Shown: positions 37,451 through 51,853, numbered from the stretch's first letter. The stretch: DNA of 64,000 nt from Aquila chrysaetos chrysaetos (GCF_900496995.4 NC_044029.1:6138001-6202000), one strand, 5' to 3'. The notes: a model not told the origin generated them from the sequence alone. Numbers and translations: made by a program.

Positions 37451-40400
37451 TCATGATGCAGAAGCCACAGCTTTTACAGCTCGTTGCTATTAATAGCCTG
37501 GGTTATGTTGTTCTTGACCTTTCTCTGGGAGGGGGTGTTCGGGACACAGTGAGCTTTTTGTCTTACCCCCTCAGATGCTTTCACCGGGCAGACCGGGACT
37601 TCCTCGCGTCGGTGGATCGGGAGTCCCGCCACCTCCCGGCTTCCAGGTGGGGAACCACAATGAATGTTGTGTCTTCCAGCCTTCCTATCAGCCCACAGAA
37701 GGCTACAACAGCAGCATCTCAAAGCACGTGCTTCCTTACAAAGGGGGTAGTCATGGACGAAAGGGGTCTTTTGAGGCACCACCCGAGGGGAGGAACCTGC
37801 ACAGTGTCCCAGCAGGAAGCTAGATTCGAGACATCACTTACCCTGCTCCTCGCCTCCCGTCAAGGCACTGAAAGACACGTTCAAGCCAGCTACAACAGGA
37901 TATCCCCATTATTGTCTGGAACCTTCCCCTCACAAGGACTGACCCAACCTCACTCTGATTAGCCTGAGAGATCTGGTGTCACATGTGTACATGAAAAGCA
38001 TCTAGGCACTTATTAAATATGCATTCCCCTTCCTACTAACATCGTTCCATCAATATTTTAATGCCATGTTGCCTTTTAGATTGTGTTCCTACTGTAATAC
38101 GAGGTCCCTGCTGGGGCAGACGGACACCACGGAAATGGATGTGTTTATGGAGGACAGTTGTTTCGGTATGAAGAGTTGTCATCGGTGGTGATTTTCTGCT
38201 GCAAGCACTTGCAGTTATTTCATCAGGAAATACCGTCTCTATTCCCTGCTACCAACAAGGCCAATGGAGAAGCATGAAGGTGTGCAAAGTAGGGCTGAAT
38301 GTATTCAAGCAGCGAAAAATATTTATTGCCAAAGAAGAGAGCTAACTTGTGATCAAGCTCATTAGATTAAACTTAACCCAGTGTAAATGTGCTGACTTTA
38401 TTGGCATATATAAGGAGTAAATTTGATCATTGACTGTTTCTGGAGTGAAATTCATGTCTATATGAAGTTTGTCTGTGGGTTTTATTTCCTGGGTTTTTTT
38501 ACAGTCTCTTTCTCATTTTGTTTTGTGTTTTTCCTCTCCTCTGGTTATAGACTAATCATCGCCAAGTCTCAGTCATTTGCTTGAAAAACAATAGCTGGCA
38601 GTCATTGTGCTAAACAGCCCATTTTGTTATCCTTGCCACAATCTGCGGTGTTCTCAGTTATTGCACTTGATAGGCGTCGTTAAGGTTTCCATGTTGTTAG
38701 TCACTTTCCTGATCTTTCGTGTTTCTTCTGCTCAGGAAGCAGCTTTTCCTGGAAACTTTCAAAGAGAAAAAGAACTAATTACAGCCAGCACCTTGGGGTA
38801 ATGGCATCTAAGATCCAAATCCCACACTTTTATTTTTTTTTAAGCTGATAACTCCAATTATAAATGTGAAAGGTCAGATTATGCCACTTGTGTTCACACT
38901 AAGTCATTCCACAGAAGACTACAGAACCAGTTATGAGAGAAACTTTGTTCAGCGTTAGTAATTTTTAGATAGCGCAGTCTAAGAGTTTGTAGCACACTGT
39001 ATTATCATGAGCTGGGATGTATTAATAGGACATTAGACTGGCATAGACCTGCCCATCTCAAATACTGTGAGGTTACTCTATGCCACCCGCAAAAAATCAG
39101 TGAAGGTGCTGTGTCTCTCAGAAGGCTCTCAGACAATTTTAAAGCTTTGTTTGAGGGATGGATGTGTAGCACCACACGGGGAAGGAGACGTTCCCATTTG
39201 CGGGGTGAAGGCTCTGTCTTTCCTGTTGCTGCCAAGAAGGTCTCTGGCATCTCTTGTGCAAAGCAAGCGAAAGCAGTATAAGAGGGTGCAGGAGGCTGAT
39301 GTGGGTGCAATGGCACCCATGTTCGTGTGGAGCCAACCAGGGTCCGAGCATGTGCTGGGATCCACCTGCCCATTGCTTCATCCTGGTGTCTAGATTCCAA
39401 TGCCGAAACCGGAGATTTGCTGAATCAGTTCAAATCTAAACTACTTAGAGCACATGAACCAGGCTGCCCTTCCTTTGGTGGGAAAGCACTAACTACAAGG
39501 AGAGTCGGTTCCCCAGGAAAAAAGTTAGGGGTCACAGGAAAGAAGATTCAGGCTCATATCACTTCGGCAAACACTCTCTCTTCAAAAAGCGCTACAGGTT
39601 TTTAGTACCAAAACAGGAAAAGCAGATCTTGGATTAGTTTATACTGTTTCAACTCCAAGCTTTGCACACAGTAAACTGGACCTAGTGTAGCAAACTCTAA
39701 GGGTTCAAACTAAAGTTAATTTGCAATCCTAACATGAGCAATCTCTTCCCCGGCAGCAAAGGATCAAGACTTCAGTTAGGGTCTTTTTGATGATTCAGGC
39801 AGAATATTGCAATTTGAAAAGAGAAATTCCAGACAGCTGAGGTTACTTCTTACCTCATTTTTTTTTTTTATATGAATTTACAGGTCTCAAGAGTGTCTTA
39901 CAGAAATGGCAAGTATACGGACAAAACTTTCATCTTTGCTACAAAGCTGAGAAAATAGCCCATTTTTAGTTAGTAATGCAATAATGAGATATAAGTGTTT
40001 TCATTTCTATTGCCATTTATATCCCAAACAGCAGTGGGATGCCAAGCACTGCATTAGCATGCACCATAAAACAAGTATACATTTCCTATCCTCCTCTACC
40101 ATTAATACTCAAAAAACCTTTTCATGTTGCTGTAATCTTTTTGTGCCCAGTTTTCTTAGGAGGTGACATTTGAGGAAGAATGAGGGAAAATCCATGCCAT
40201 AATTTTTGAATTGGGCAAGACTGTCAAAGAGAAAAAAAACCACAAAAACTCTTCAGGGTGAGAGAGTAACACCATATCTTTCTCCTTTCAGGCACAGATT
40301 CCTCCAAAAATGACATAGCTGTGAAACTAACAGCTCAGCACAGAAACAGTTCCTGGACACCTCCTGCGTATGCATATATATAGTACACACGCAGTTAGGG

Positions 40401-41800
40401 ACATACTTATGGGGAGTGATACATAAGCAGCAGAGTCACCGTCAGCTGAACTAGTAATTTCAAAGAAGGTGAAATACTTCTCCAGAAGAGAATATTTTAA
40501 AGGGAACGTGCAGCCTTTCTGTTGGCCTTTTTACTGGAAGAAGCCCATCTGGGAGGCTCAACAGAACAGGGATACGGTTTGTATTTCACCAAGAAGAGAG
40601 GGGTGAGTGGTGTGGCTGTGGAAAAATCGTAATCTTACAAGGCTGGGAAATATTCCCTCAGTTCCTCACTGGTTAAGCCTCTTTCTGATATAAGTGTAAA
40701 TCATCATCTTTTTGTTGGGGGGGTGGGAGAAGGGAGAACTTGCACTCAGATTTCTCCTTGAGAATCTGCCAGTGCATTTGCTGTTAGGAAATGACTAAAA
40801 TAAGCCTCTGCACATATGTCCTTAAAAACACTTTGACTGCATTCCCCTGTAATTATTAAGCTTCTTCAGAGTCTGTAAGCCAGTGAGAAAGGGATTAGAG
40901 GGGTTACTTTGTGCCTCTGTGCCCATAAAAATCCCTTGGCTACTGCAGCACACTGCTCAGAGCGTCCTGAAAGCTTTCATATAATCCCTGCCTCCCAGCC
41001 ACCGCCACCACTGCATTCCCTTTATTTAGACACATTCAAATTTCATGCTGTAATCCAAAAGCACTCCAACACGGAAACAAGATCCACATTATAAATCACA
41101 TTTAAAAACTAACCTGCCAGTTAGAGCGGAGCAGCAAGGCAACTGTATGATAAAGCTACCCTCAATTTTATGCAGGAAGGAAAACCAGGAGATGTAAATT
41201 GGCAGTTAGCATCTGCTGACATTTCCTATTCTCCTGGTAGTTCAGGCTATGGATCATATTCTATACCTGGCTTGTAGGAGAGGTCACAATACGACACTGA
41301 TCCTGGGCTGGAGTTGCATGTGAGTATAAATACAGGATAGCAATAGTAAAAGAGAGATCTGCTCCCTGTCACCGTTCCGGGGATTTTCCCATCAGAAGAG
41401 AACGTGCAATGCTCCGTGGTGTTGCACTGAAGATAAGTCATGTATCGTAGGCAGCAGCAACACAGGACTGCAAGCTACCATCTTCTGGGTCAGAGCCTGG
41501 TTCTAGTGCCAGCATGCTATTATAAAACCCCTTTCGCTAACTCATCTTTAAGAACCCTAATTTTTTTACAGGCAACATTTCCCCACAATAAATTCAAGGC
41601 GGAATTCTGGGCTGTGGAAAGGTTTGAATGAAGCAGTGCTGTTAAACCCAACAACAGCTGTAAACATCCAAAGTGAACAGCTTCCAGATCATGATGTTAA
41701 AGCAGAGAAACAACTGTCGAATGTGCGTTAAAACAACATCTGCAAGACAGAATCGAAAAATCTCTTTCGTGGAGCCAAGCAGTAACAAATACTTCCTGGG
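37451..41800. other. No gene recognised
   Basis: Ordinary AT-rich sequence. Several overlapping frames at 39005-39605 are open on both strands, as expected from locally higher GC, but none resembles a known protein. A canonical G-quadruplex motif lies at 40717-40734. Confidence 0.6.
40717..40734 (+). other. Canonical G-quadruplex motif
   Basis: Seven consecutive G, then T, GGG, AGAA, GGG. Splitting the first run gives four G3 tracts with loops of 1, 1 and 4 bases, meeting the usual G4 definition. Function is unknown; no promoter features were seen beside it. Confidence 0.6.
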
Positions 41801-41980
41801 TAAACAGGAACCTGGCACCGCTTGGCAGAAATCAACTCCGAAGGCAAAAGCGGGGCTGGAGCCGCTCGAGAGGAAGCTGCTCGTCATGCTCTCCGGTCCG
41901 GGAGCGGAGGGAAACCCGACGGCTCTTGGGATCGCGGCGGGAGCAGCGAGGAAGAGTGGTCACGGTCAGGGCAGCCTGGT
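41800..41980. promoter_or_regulatory. Small CpG cluster
   Basis: About sixteen CpGs in 180 bases, including GGTCCGGGAGCGG and GGGATCGCGGCGGG. The 148-codon plus-strand frame at 41673-42119 crosses it but has no recognised domain, and its end lies in an old repeat. A weak promoter or a remnant island is the best reading. Confidence 0.35.
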
Positions 41981-42054
41981 AACCCAGCTTCAGCGCTTGG
42001 CTCGCTCCCTCCCTGCCCCCTCACGTTTGCGTGTGTCCCTTGGCACATCATATC

Positions 42055-42215
42055 AGCGTATCTTGGTCACCATCTGTGAAGTGGAGATAATAACACCTCT
42101 TGTCTGCCTGGCTATTTAGGTTGTAAATGCCTTCCAACAAAGACCGTCTCTTACATTGTTTACCAACAGTATGTAGTACATGGGCTCAGTCTTGTATACA
42201 GATCCTGGTCACTAG
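42055..42215 (+). mobile_element. Ancient MIR/L2-like retroposon relic
   Basis: The text CACCATCTGTGAAGTGGAG followed by ATAATAACACCTCTTGTC resembles the CATCTGTAAAATGGGGATAATAA block shared by MIR/L2-like and related amniote repeats. It is followed in the expected order by a decayed version of the GATTGTAAGCTCCTTGGGG and GACCGTCTCTTAC tail blocks (here TTGTAAATGCCTTCC and GACCGTCTCTTACATTG). The order and spacing of two independent blocks support the call. Divergence is high and the exact family cannot be fixed by eye. Confidence 0.5.
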
Positions 42216-45200
42216 TAATCAGTCTTTTAATAGTGGTGATAAACATAGTAATTATCCAATATGAATCTAACAACAGCAGTCAAGCTGCTTTGGTTTTGTT
42301 TTTATCGGAATCGTTATCCTAAGTACACGAGGCCACAGGAGTCAGAAACACAGAGCGGTTTTGCCTGTTGCGGAGGGGCTGCTGGTGTTCTCTGCCTGCA
42401 CACAGGATGCACCTGAAAACACGGTACAGATACATAAGCGTGCAACGAATACAGGAGTGTTCAGACGCTGACCGCGTCTGACTATTTAAAGCTATCATCT
42501 TCTATGTACTGTCTCTTTGCAGGGTGACCTTCATATGAAGGTCCGCAAAATGGGATATCTGAAATATTATTTTATGACAATGTCACAGGACAAATAAGCA
42601 AAGAACATGCATTACAAACAGAACAGACCGTATCTTTTCCAGATTAATTCACTCACCTCTTTCACTTTAACAATAGTAAATGACCAGGAATACCAATTCT
42701 TCCTTATTCCAATACAGGATTTGATAGATCCATGGTGCAGAGCAGAAGTTAAAACAGTAGTTAAGAACTGCAGCCTGATACTAAAGCCCTCTGGGGTTTG
42801 AATAAACTCAGCTGGCACTGCTTGGCTAATTTTAAAAATTGCTACAATTAATTTTTTTAAATAAATGAGCTCCCAAAGTGACATATTTCAAACATAAAAT
42901 CTTAATATTCCTTTCTAGTGAAGTGTGTGCCATTGTTCATGGGGAAAGAGAAGAAAGCTCTGAGCTAATTTTTAAACCCAGGGGAATATCAACAGCCAGC
43001 CAGCTGCTAAGGGTTTTTGCTTGATCCCTTGCAAATTCTCTTCAGCTATTCATGGCCAAAATGTGCCATGTGCCAATCTGAAATCATGTTGGAGGAACTG
43101 GTGGAAAGGGTCTCCTTTTCATACTCTCGGCAGGCTTATGTCAGAAGGCTGTGAGGGATAACCATTGCTATTTATAGGTAATCCCCCTTTTGAAAGGTCA
43201 CCCTTCATTGTGTGTTCATTTCGACCCATGTCTATCCAAAAATCATTCTCCTGCAGCTCATCCCTAATGAGTACCTTTTAAGCAGATAAAAATAAAATAA
43301 ATCATGCAATAAAGCGGAAGATAGCGTCTGTTTTACAGCTGACAGCCCAAGGAATGCATAGCACTCACATTATCTCCTGTGGTTTTAATTACAACATAAG
43401 CAGTTTTATGTTGTTGGGGGTTTTTCTAACAACTTCACTATCTTCATCCAGGAGCAGGCACTTACTTTACATGTTGAACATTCTTGATAATAGGGCATTT
43501 GGGCACTGAATCACTTCCCTTGTCATGAGCTACTCATGTGCAAGCACAGAGCCACTTATCAGCCCAACAAACTGTAGCTTGCAGCAAGCCGGAGAGCAGA
43601 ACGGCGCCTGCTCTGCATTTCTCAGCACTTCTGATTCTGAAAAAAAGAACAAACCAGCTCCCATATTATGAAACTAAGCTTTTGCTCTTTCCATGTATTT
43701 GAGTGGTCATCCTGAGCTGAAAGCTGACTGCCTTTCCCACTTTCTGCTGGGCTGCGAGTTGGGGGAAGCAAGTAAAGCGATGACAGCACTGAGCGCTAAA
43801 ATAACAGAAGCGTTGAATAGAATAAAGAGAAAAGTGTATTTTTATGGAAAGTGGTGCACAGCAGTACACCAGCACAGTGATACTTTCTCTATTTCGACAC
43901 CATCAAAGTTCAATTAATGGAACCGAGAGGATCGTCACTGCGGCAAGAGGTCGATGCAGAGAAGAAGAAATATGGGAGGGGAGGGGAGATAAAACAGGGT
44001 GAGGCTTTGTGAAAGAAGGAGGCCAGCGTCACCTGAAAAGAAATGGGCAGGGGATTTAAGAAGATATGACTTAAAAGCACACAGATAATGTATAATGTTT
44101 CTTTCAAAAAACCCTCTCTCATGCTGCTATCCTTCTTAAAAGAAAGAGGTAAAGGTAATGAGTGAAGCCTTCTCATCACACTTCTAAGAGTGGGAAGACA
44201 GGGATGTGGGTTGGCTTTCCTCAGGATCGACAGTGCTGCCTTTTGCTGAGCTTAATCATCATGTCAAGCAAAATGGAGCACGCTACTGCAGGGAAGGCAA
44301 AATAGCTTCAGGTTATGCAGGGCTGCGCCAGAAGTTGTTCTCAGTGCCATTATTGTGTCTTTTCTCCTGATTAAATTTTGAGTATAGATGGCAGGGTTTG
44401 TTCCACGGAAAATAATGGCTAGACTGCAGAGGTGGACAAGGGAATTGGTGATCTCACCAGGGCCACCACAATGAAGCTAATTCTGTAACATGTACTGCAG
44501 CTTCTTTGTTCTTGCTGTTCATTAAATAGGGCCTGGCTTAGAGGCAGTCTTTACGTTTTCAAACTGTTTAAACAATTAAATCATTAATCAAAGCAACAAC
44601 TGCGTTAAAGAAAACAGAAAGCACTGAAGTTGTTCCTCAAAAGAAATTGAAAGGATTACAGAGATCATGTTTGAACAGGAAAAACAGGACTATAGTTCTT
44701 GGACTATTCATGTAAATGACTCATCTGCAGGGGAAAAAAACCCAGCCTGTAAATGACTGATTACTGAATGATTGTTTTTGCCAGCTTCCACTAGGTAAAC
44801 TGGTATTTCCAAAATTTCTTTATGGATCCCCACACCCAAATCCCATCTTATTTCAGTAGGTACGTGGGTTTAACTCAGACACGTTTATGGATTAACGTGC
44901 TTTTCTAGATACAGTGTGGTTGGAATTCAAGTTTAGATAGGGTTCACCTCACCTAACTGCAGCCCTGTAAAATTCAAGCATCTAGTCTGAGATTGTCATC
45001 TAGGTTACTTGAACAGACAGTGCAGAGAAAATTAGTCCTCTAGAGGGTTCATCTATTCTACACACTTAAATTTTGATTATATGAATCATCCTTTGGAAAT
45101 GCCTGTACCTCTCAACTAACTACAGAGGGAACATATAGTGCCCTTTGAGAAGACGCTTGTCTCTTAGAGGGCTGAAGTCTCATCTCCTGCAGCCACTAGT

Positions 45201-47258
45201 AAACCGATACACTCACATCAGGGTTGCCTGCATTTTGGATCCAAGAAGAGCGGGGAGAAGGATGCTGTATGCCCAGTGTCTCCCATGCCTGAACTGACAA
45301 GTAGGGTTGAGAAGGGAGGAGACGACTGCTCCCACCTGCAAACTGCCTGCAGGAGTCAGAGGTCAGCAAGAAGGAGAGGTGCTCTGCTGTACACGCACCT
45401 TATCTTACCTCTTACCTCCCTGCAGGTGGGAGGAAGGAGGGAACAACCTAGAAATCTCTGAACAAAGCATCAACCTAGTTTTCATTTTTTCTGAATTAGG
45501 CTTGATTTTAGACAGCTCATTATTGTGACAACCATTCCTCAATGTTAAGGGAAGAGAATAGTTGGAGACTGTGTCACAAAATGTGTTATCACCCAATAAG
45601 AGCACATGTGACGAGCAACAGGGCCTTGCCCTTCCAGGCGCTGGTATAAAGCTTGTGGAGAAGTTTGCAAGACAATTTAAATAGACAAATAAAGTCATTA
45701 ACTGGCACCCAATCAAGTTAATGTAGACATAGTGAAGCTTCTCCTCTCATTAAGATCGCCGTCTGTCTTTCATTCTGGAAGGGTTTTTTTCAAAGTGGGT
45801 GCCAGGCATGACTTCAGGAATTATGTCTTCATCTTTCCTTTCCCTATTAGGAGCTCCTTGCAGACAAGGGAACCTTCCTGGGAATAACCCTCAACTAGTC
45901 CCCCAAGATAAGATTGTGTGACTAGTCAGAAACCTACCCTATATGGTTTTGCCTACATTTAATGGGTCAGTAGATGTCTTCTTCCATTGGAGTAGTGGAA
46001 TAACATTATACAGGTGACGTCTCATACTCCCGGGTGGTTCTTAGTATATACTCAGCTATTTTTGTATCCTCTGTCACTCAGCCTTTAATACCAGTGGGGT
46101 AGGAGACACTTTCTTTTAATATTGTTTCCAATTTGTTATCAGCAACCTCACTTAGAATGAGGTTGGATGATTGTAGGATTTTTGTTTGTCTTCATTTGAT
46201 GGAATAAAACTGTCTCAGAGACCTGCAGATGGTGTTTGACTTTGAGCTGTTAAAGCGCCTAACAGGGAGTCCTTCTCATCAAGAATACAGTTTTGGTTTC
46301 CTGGTGTGGTACAGCAAAGCCTGCTTTCAGTTCAAAATGAAGCATGTTTTCTCCCTTACCCTATCAAATGGAGAGGAGTATTTAACTGAGAATAGCATAG
46401 TTTCTGGGTGACATAAATATTTCAAATGGTCCAAAGATTTCCATACGATTGTACTCCTCAGCAGGCAGACAAAGCATCTGTCACTCTTCCATTACTGTCA
46501 GTTTAAGCTAAAATCACCAATGCATTGTAGGCTTTGGCATAAGTAACACCCAAATATGCTGATGGTCACCTAATTGAGAAGGAACCTGTAAAAAGTCTCT
46601 GCTGGTTTTGTTAGTATTTTGCAGAAGATTGATGGATTTTTTTATTCTATAAGTATTTTAGGCCCCTAGATTCACTTGTTTTGAGATTTTGTGCAGCCCT
46701 CTGGCTGTGCCCCCTTTCCCATGTCCAGTGAATCAGTTACAGTCTCAAACTTGGAGTTTAGTTTCTTAATATATTCTTCAGAGCTAAGCTGTGATTTGGT
46801 CTTTCCTGTTGAACAAAACATCAGCACTTCCCCAAGTCTTTGGCCTTTTCAGCCCCTGCCCCTATGTGGGCACCTTACATATCTGCTGTCAACACATGGG
46901 AGGATACACAGACACGATTTTAAGCTCATTAAATTTGCCATATGTGCTATACTTATGCCACGATACAAGGTTTCCTTTGCCTATCAGTGTTACCAATGGG
47001 CAGATAACTGCTATTGGAAGCCTATTCTTACCAAAATTGCAAATCATTCTCATTCTATCATGAGAAAGATTTCTGTTTAAGGAAAGGATTACACTGCTTT
47101 AAACCCCAGACCATTTTAATTTCATGCAAGGAGCTTTAATCATTCACTCTGCTGTCCAGTGCTGAAAACAAGCAAACAAAAAAAGCTGTACCTCACCTCT
47201 CTGTAATCCCAACATTTCTTTTGATCTTTTAACAGGAAGGGAGGGGTTAATAGAACTT

Positions 47259-47320
47259 TAACAAAAACAAACAAACTAAAAAAAAAAAACCAACCAAACA
47301 AACAAAAAAAAACCAAACCC
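47259..47320 (+). repeat. A-rich (CAAA)n low-complexity tract
   Basis: A-rich sequence interrupted by single and double C residues, in AAAC/AACC-type units. Confidence 0.85.
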
Positions 47321-47833
47321 AAACTTTCTAAGGTCTATCTGATCTGTAGCTCATACATGAAGGAGATTTATTTCATCGCACTTAATCTTCATCCGTACTT
47401 CACAGCATGCCCTACAACGGAAATGCATACCTTTGGTTGATTTCATATTATGTCTCAGAATGCCTTTAGAGTGCTGGAAATGTACTGGCAATTTTTCTAA
47501 GTCTCTGCAGATCTTCTTGGAGTGCTTTTAGAAAATACGCTGGAGCCTGGGGGATGATTCACAGATTCCTAAGTGTTTTCTTTAATACATAGCCTCATGT
47601 CTGTACAAGGCTGAACACTGCCCATGATTCCTCCAATCTCTACAACCATAGGCAGCACAGAACAAAATTTTGATATCCTGCCTCTCTATAAACAATACTC
47701 CTCACCTTTCTATAGGTCACTATGAAATGAAGAAAGGAGGAGAGAGGAAGTTCTTACATTTTGTGCTGGCAAGAGGTACAAGCAGGCAGAAGCTGACTTA
47801 TATATGGGCCTTAACATTTTGTGCACCAGCTAT

Positions 47834-47880
47834 AAAAAAAAAAAAAAAAACAAAAAAAAACCAAAAAAACAAACAAAACC
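47834..47880 (+). repeat. Poly-A and (CAAA)n low-complexity tract
   Basis: Seventeen A residues followed by A-runs separated by C or CC. It gives Lys/Asn-rich low-complexity frames that are not genes. Confidence 0.9.
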
Positions 47881-50800
47881 CACAGAACTGATGGATTTAA
47901 TTTTAGGCTTACCAGTGATCTCTCTTTACAATAAGAGGCACAAAAAGATGTTCAGCTCACTAGTAAATGGAATATTTACTGTACCAGGAATACAACTATT
48001 TTTAATAGGCATGGCTCTGGAACAGGACAAAGAAGCTGTTGTTTGAAGCTTGATCTTATGGACCACATAAAAGAAACTGGGACACTCAATAAATATCTAG
48101 CCCAGATCAGACAGTCATCCTGACCCTCCATTGGCTTATAGTCACATTAGCAACTGTTGTCCTCATCGGAAACATTTTAAAAACAGTAGCTAACCAAAAA
48201 AATAAAATTGCTATGGAGAATAAGCCTCAGTGAACAGAATTCATGACATCTAAAGTTACATATCCACAAGTGAGCTGAGGAAAACGGGCATTTGCATCCT
48301 TGCTTGTCAATAGACTGCCAAAGGCAAATTAATTCATCAAGCCTATTTCAGATTTCTGTTCTGGGAGGAGATGAAGTGAACTCTAAAACTGGCTATGTCT
48401 CTCCATTGACTATACTTACCACCTGATGTGTAGCCTCCAGCACTTGGGAAGCAGGGAAACTCGGTCCTATGCATCAAGGGGCAGGAGTCCAAAATGTAAT
48501 GCTTTTGGTCAAAAGATGTATTGATCCACAAAGTAAAGTACTACAGAGTTAGGTAATACAGGGCATCAGAAAAGAAAACAAAGATACATGCAAGCAGCCT
48601 AAGCAGAAAAAAGAAACTAAACAGGAACATAATTATACCCATGGACAAAACATTTACTCCACACCACTGTATAATTGCTACTAACTTTGGGCACATAGCA
48701 TTGGGATGGTATAAAAGATGCTAACAATCTTGTCTTCAAGTCTTTGTCAGCTTTTTCCCATGAAAGGATGAAGGAATAGAAACATCTATTCTCTACAGAA
48801 ATATAAATCCTTACTAGAAACAGAAATCAGTATCCCGTTGATTTTTAATAAAACTTAGTCACTCACGTGCTTGACATCATGTCTATATTGTGAAGGGAAC
48901 TCAGCTGGGAGATCCCTAAAGTAGCTCCATACAAGTTGCTATATCTTCACAGAGCAGCACGTTGCTACATGAAGATACTGGCTGAGGTCCCAAAGCCCAA
49001 CCTTGGGTTGTCCCTGCACGGGGTGTCACAGCATGGAGTGTGCATGCCCCAACTCCCTTTAAAAATAAGTTTGATGATTCCCAAGTCACTGAGGCAGTCT
49101 TAAAAATGTTTCCTTTTGGCTTCACATAGCAAATCACATGAAAACAGAAATGAAATTGTACTCCTTGTCGTCGATGCCTAAATGGCTTCAGGATTTTTAT
49201 TCTTTTTTCAAGTTTACTATGTGAGTCATGTTGAATGAAAGAATTAGAAGCTCTCCCAACTTACATGATCTCCTGTTGCTGTCCAAGCGGAAATAGACTC
49301 ACTCATTTCCTAATTCAAACAGTGATAAAACAAGTTAAGTGGTTAGTTGGTGATCTAATCACCAGGAGAAAGCTGAGAGTAAACTGCACGTATTTGTCAC
49401 CATTTAAACAATTCACATTTTGCCAGCAGTAAAGAATAAGTATTTGAGACACTGCCAGTAAATCCTGTTTTTTGTTTAGGAAAGATGGTGTTACTTTGGA
49501 TGCTACAGTTAACTTATCTTTAAAATAATAAATTGTATGTGTAAATGCAGGTGTAATAATTCTGCAGCTTTACAAGTATAGAGCTTTAACTGGAAATGTT
49601 GGCTTGTTCTAAGAATTTGTCTTAAGTTAGTCCATGTTTCTGAACAATACAAAATGGTTTGCGTGATATTACAGAAATACAGTCTCCAGTCTCTGGAGAG
49701 CTGGTTGAAATTTCATATGTAGTTTCAATCACAGCAATAACAAGAGACAAGCTAGAACAATATTCACTCAGTGCAGATAAAAAACATATCATGTGGAAGA
49801 GAAATTCTGCAAAATACAATCAGGAGAGGTGGAAGACACACGATCACTTAGTCTTCATCCCAACAACGCAACCTCTGTAGCACAGAAGCAGCAGTGTCAC
49901 AGCCATTGCTGTGGTACACCAGATCTCTTGCTTTTGCCTCCAACAGTATTCAGGATTGCACAACACCAGTTTGCAGCAATATGCTTCTGCTCAGGTGTCT
50001 ACACCGGGTCCTGCCAGCTCTGTAACTACAGCATACACTAATCTACAGCGGGAAAGGAAAATAAAAATATTGCAGAGAGGGCATGAGAGAGTGTGAAACA
50101 TTCATGAGACTTCTTTTTTTCCTTCTAACTTGTTACCTAATTTTACTAATGTGTTGGCTGTTCACAAGCTTTGAACTGGACTTGTCACAAAAGTCAAACG
50201 TCGTAGACTTGGTCCCGGAGCTGGAAAGATTTTCTGCAATATTTGTTTTTTATCACTTCAGTAGCTCATAGTAGTTAACATTTGACTGAACTTCCTATAG
50301 CAAAGAAGCTGATTAAAGAAATATTGCAGCAAGGACTAAAATACTACACCCCCTTTTTCTTTATTGACAAATTGTTACAGTGATAAACTCTGGCAGATAT
50401 ATTGGAAAGCATCTGAAGGAAAGGAAATGTAGTGTTTGCACAAAACTTCATCATTCTGTTTAGTCTTAGAAACTAAAGAACGAAAATCGGAGGCAATGGA
50501 AGTGAGTGCAGCTGTTGTATTTATTTAGTCCCATGGGCAGTGCCATGATGACAGACACTCTTGTAGCGCAGCTTTTGCGCAGCATTTCATGCTTCCCTGG
50601 AGTCTGTCATTCCCACACAGCAGTGCAGGCACTCAGCAATTTTCAGAACCAGATCCTTACCCATTTTCACATTCTGCGTTATAATAAATCCTCTGTTATA
50701 ATGTTTTGTTAACTCACTAGTAAATAAATTGAAGTGTGGTCTGCTTCCTCTGTGAAGTACTTGATGCATTCAATGCACTGTGTTCATATGAATGTATTCC

Positions 50801-51853
50801 TCCGTCTTTATGCAGGTGGATGAATTCATGAACCATGATGCTTACATAAAAGTTGTTTGAAGCCTCCTGCAGAAAATAGTAAGACATACAACTATAGACT
50901 TAAAATCTTACATGGAAGGTTTTGTTAAGATTTGTAAACTCAGGGTTATGTTTTTCATATACGTGACTCTAGCCATGATGACATCTGCAGCGGCACTGGC
51001 TTTAACTAAGTTCAATCCTTGCCTCCTGCCGTAATTAATTTTTGTTAACCTTACAAAATACTGCAAAAAAAATTGGTCATTCTTACCAACTACTCACCAC
51101 CTCTTGTCAGTACCCCTTCATGACTAATGGCTTTGCACTAAGTTACAAATCTATTAAATCTGGCCCAGTAAAGCAGAGATACAATATTAGAAACAATACA
51201 TGGGACACTCAAAAGTATGTAAAACAGGGTTTGCATTTATTTGAGCTAGGACTGATTGCACCCATCAAAGAGCAGGAGGTCTTACCTTTTCTGGGACCCC
51301 TTTATACCCAGTAGAGAGAGGCACTTCCAGAGCAGTACTCTGCCAGGATAACTTAAATACCCAGTTTAGAATAAGACAAATTGCCAACTAGCCTTGCCTC
51401 CTTTCTTTTGACAGGGAGCCCAGCTGCCCACCTTTTGGCATGACACTTAACTGTATATACACTTAACTTTATATGGGGTGAAGCTAGTCAAGATCACTCT
51501 TGTCTTTTGTGAAAAAAATGTCTGAATTCAGAAAATTCAAGAGGTGCACAGATCTATACGAGATCTAATTTTATGCCAGAAGGCTGATAAAAAAGTATAC
51601 ATCTATATATCTTACAAGCTTTTTTGCTAGATCTTTGGAAATGGTTCTACAAAGATCAAAGATCTTAATCATAGTTTAACTTGTCCATGACATTCTAAAA
51701 AATGTACAAGGCTTGACACTCTCAAATACTGGAATATTCTGTTTGGTCTTAGTGATGATTATGCATACCACACTGGAGCAGACATTCAATGCCCTGTACA
51801 AGCACCCTACTGGAAGAAGCACAGTGCATGCTATTTACTGATGTAAAGCTTAC

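Larger units (their letters stand above)
42216..51853. other. No gene recognised, several A-rich repeats
   Basis: A roughly 9.6-kb AT-rich stretch. A-rich simple sequence occurs at 47259-47320 and 47834-47880. The plus-strand frame at 49659-49880 (73 codons) is unusually hydrophilic and protein-like but has no known motif. Nothing suggests an RNA gene or intact transposon. Confidence 0.6.

Noticed and set aside
37381-37962. 193-codon plus-strand ORF starting in a CpG cluster
   Set aside because: Arg/Ser-rich low-information sequence with an overlapping open minus-strand frame; GC content explains the openness.
44940-45210. Segment that feels like a known dispersed avian repeat
   Set aside because: I could not recall a family consensus well enough to support a call. 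A repeat-library search would decide.
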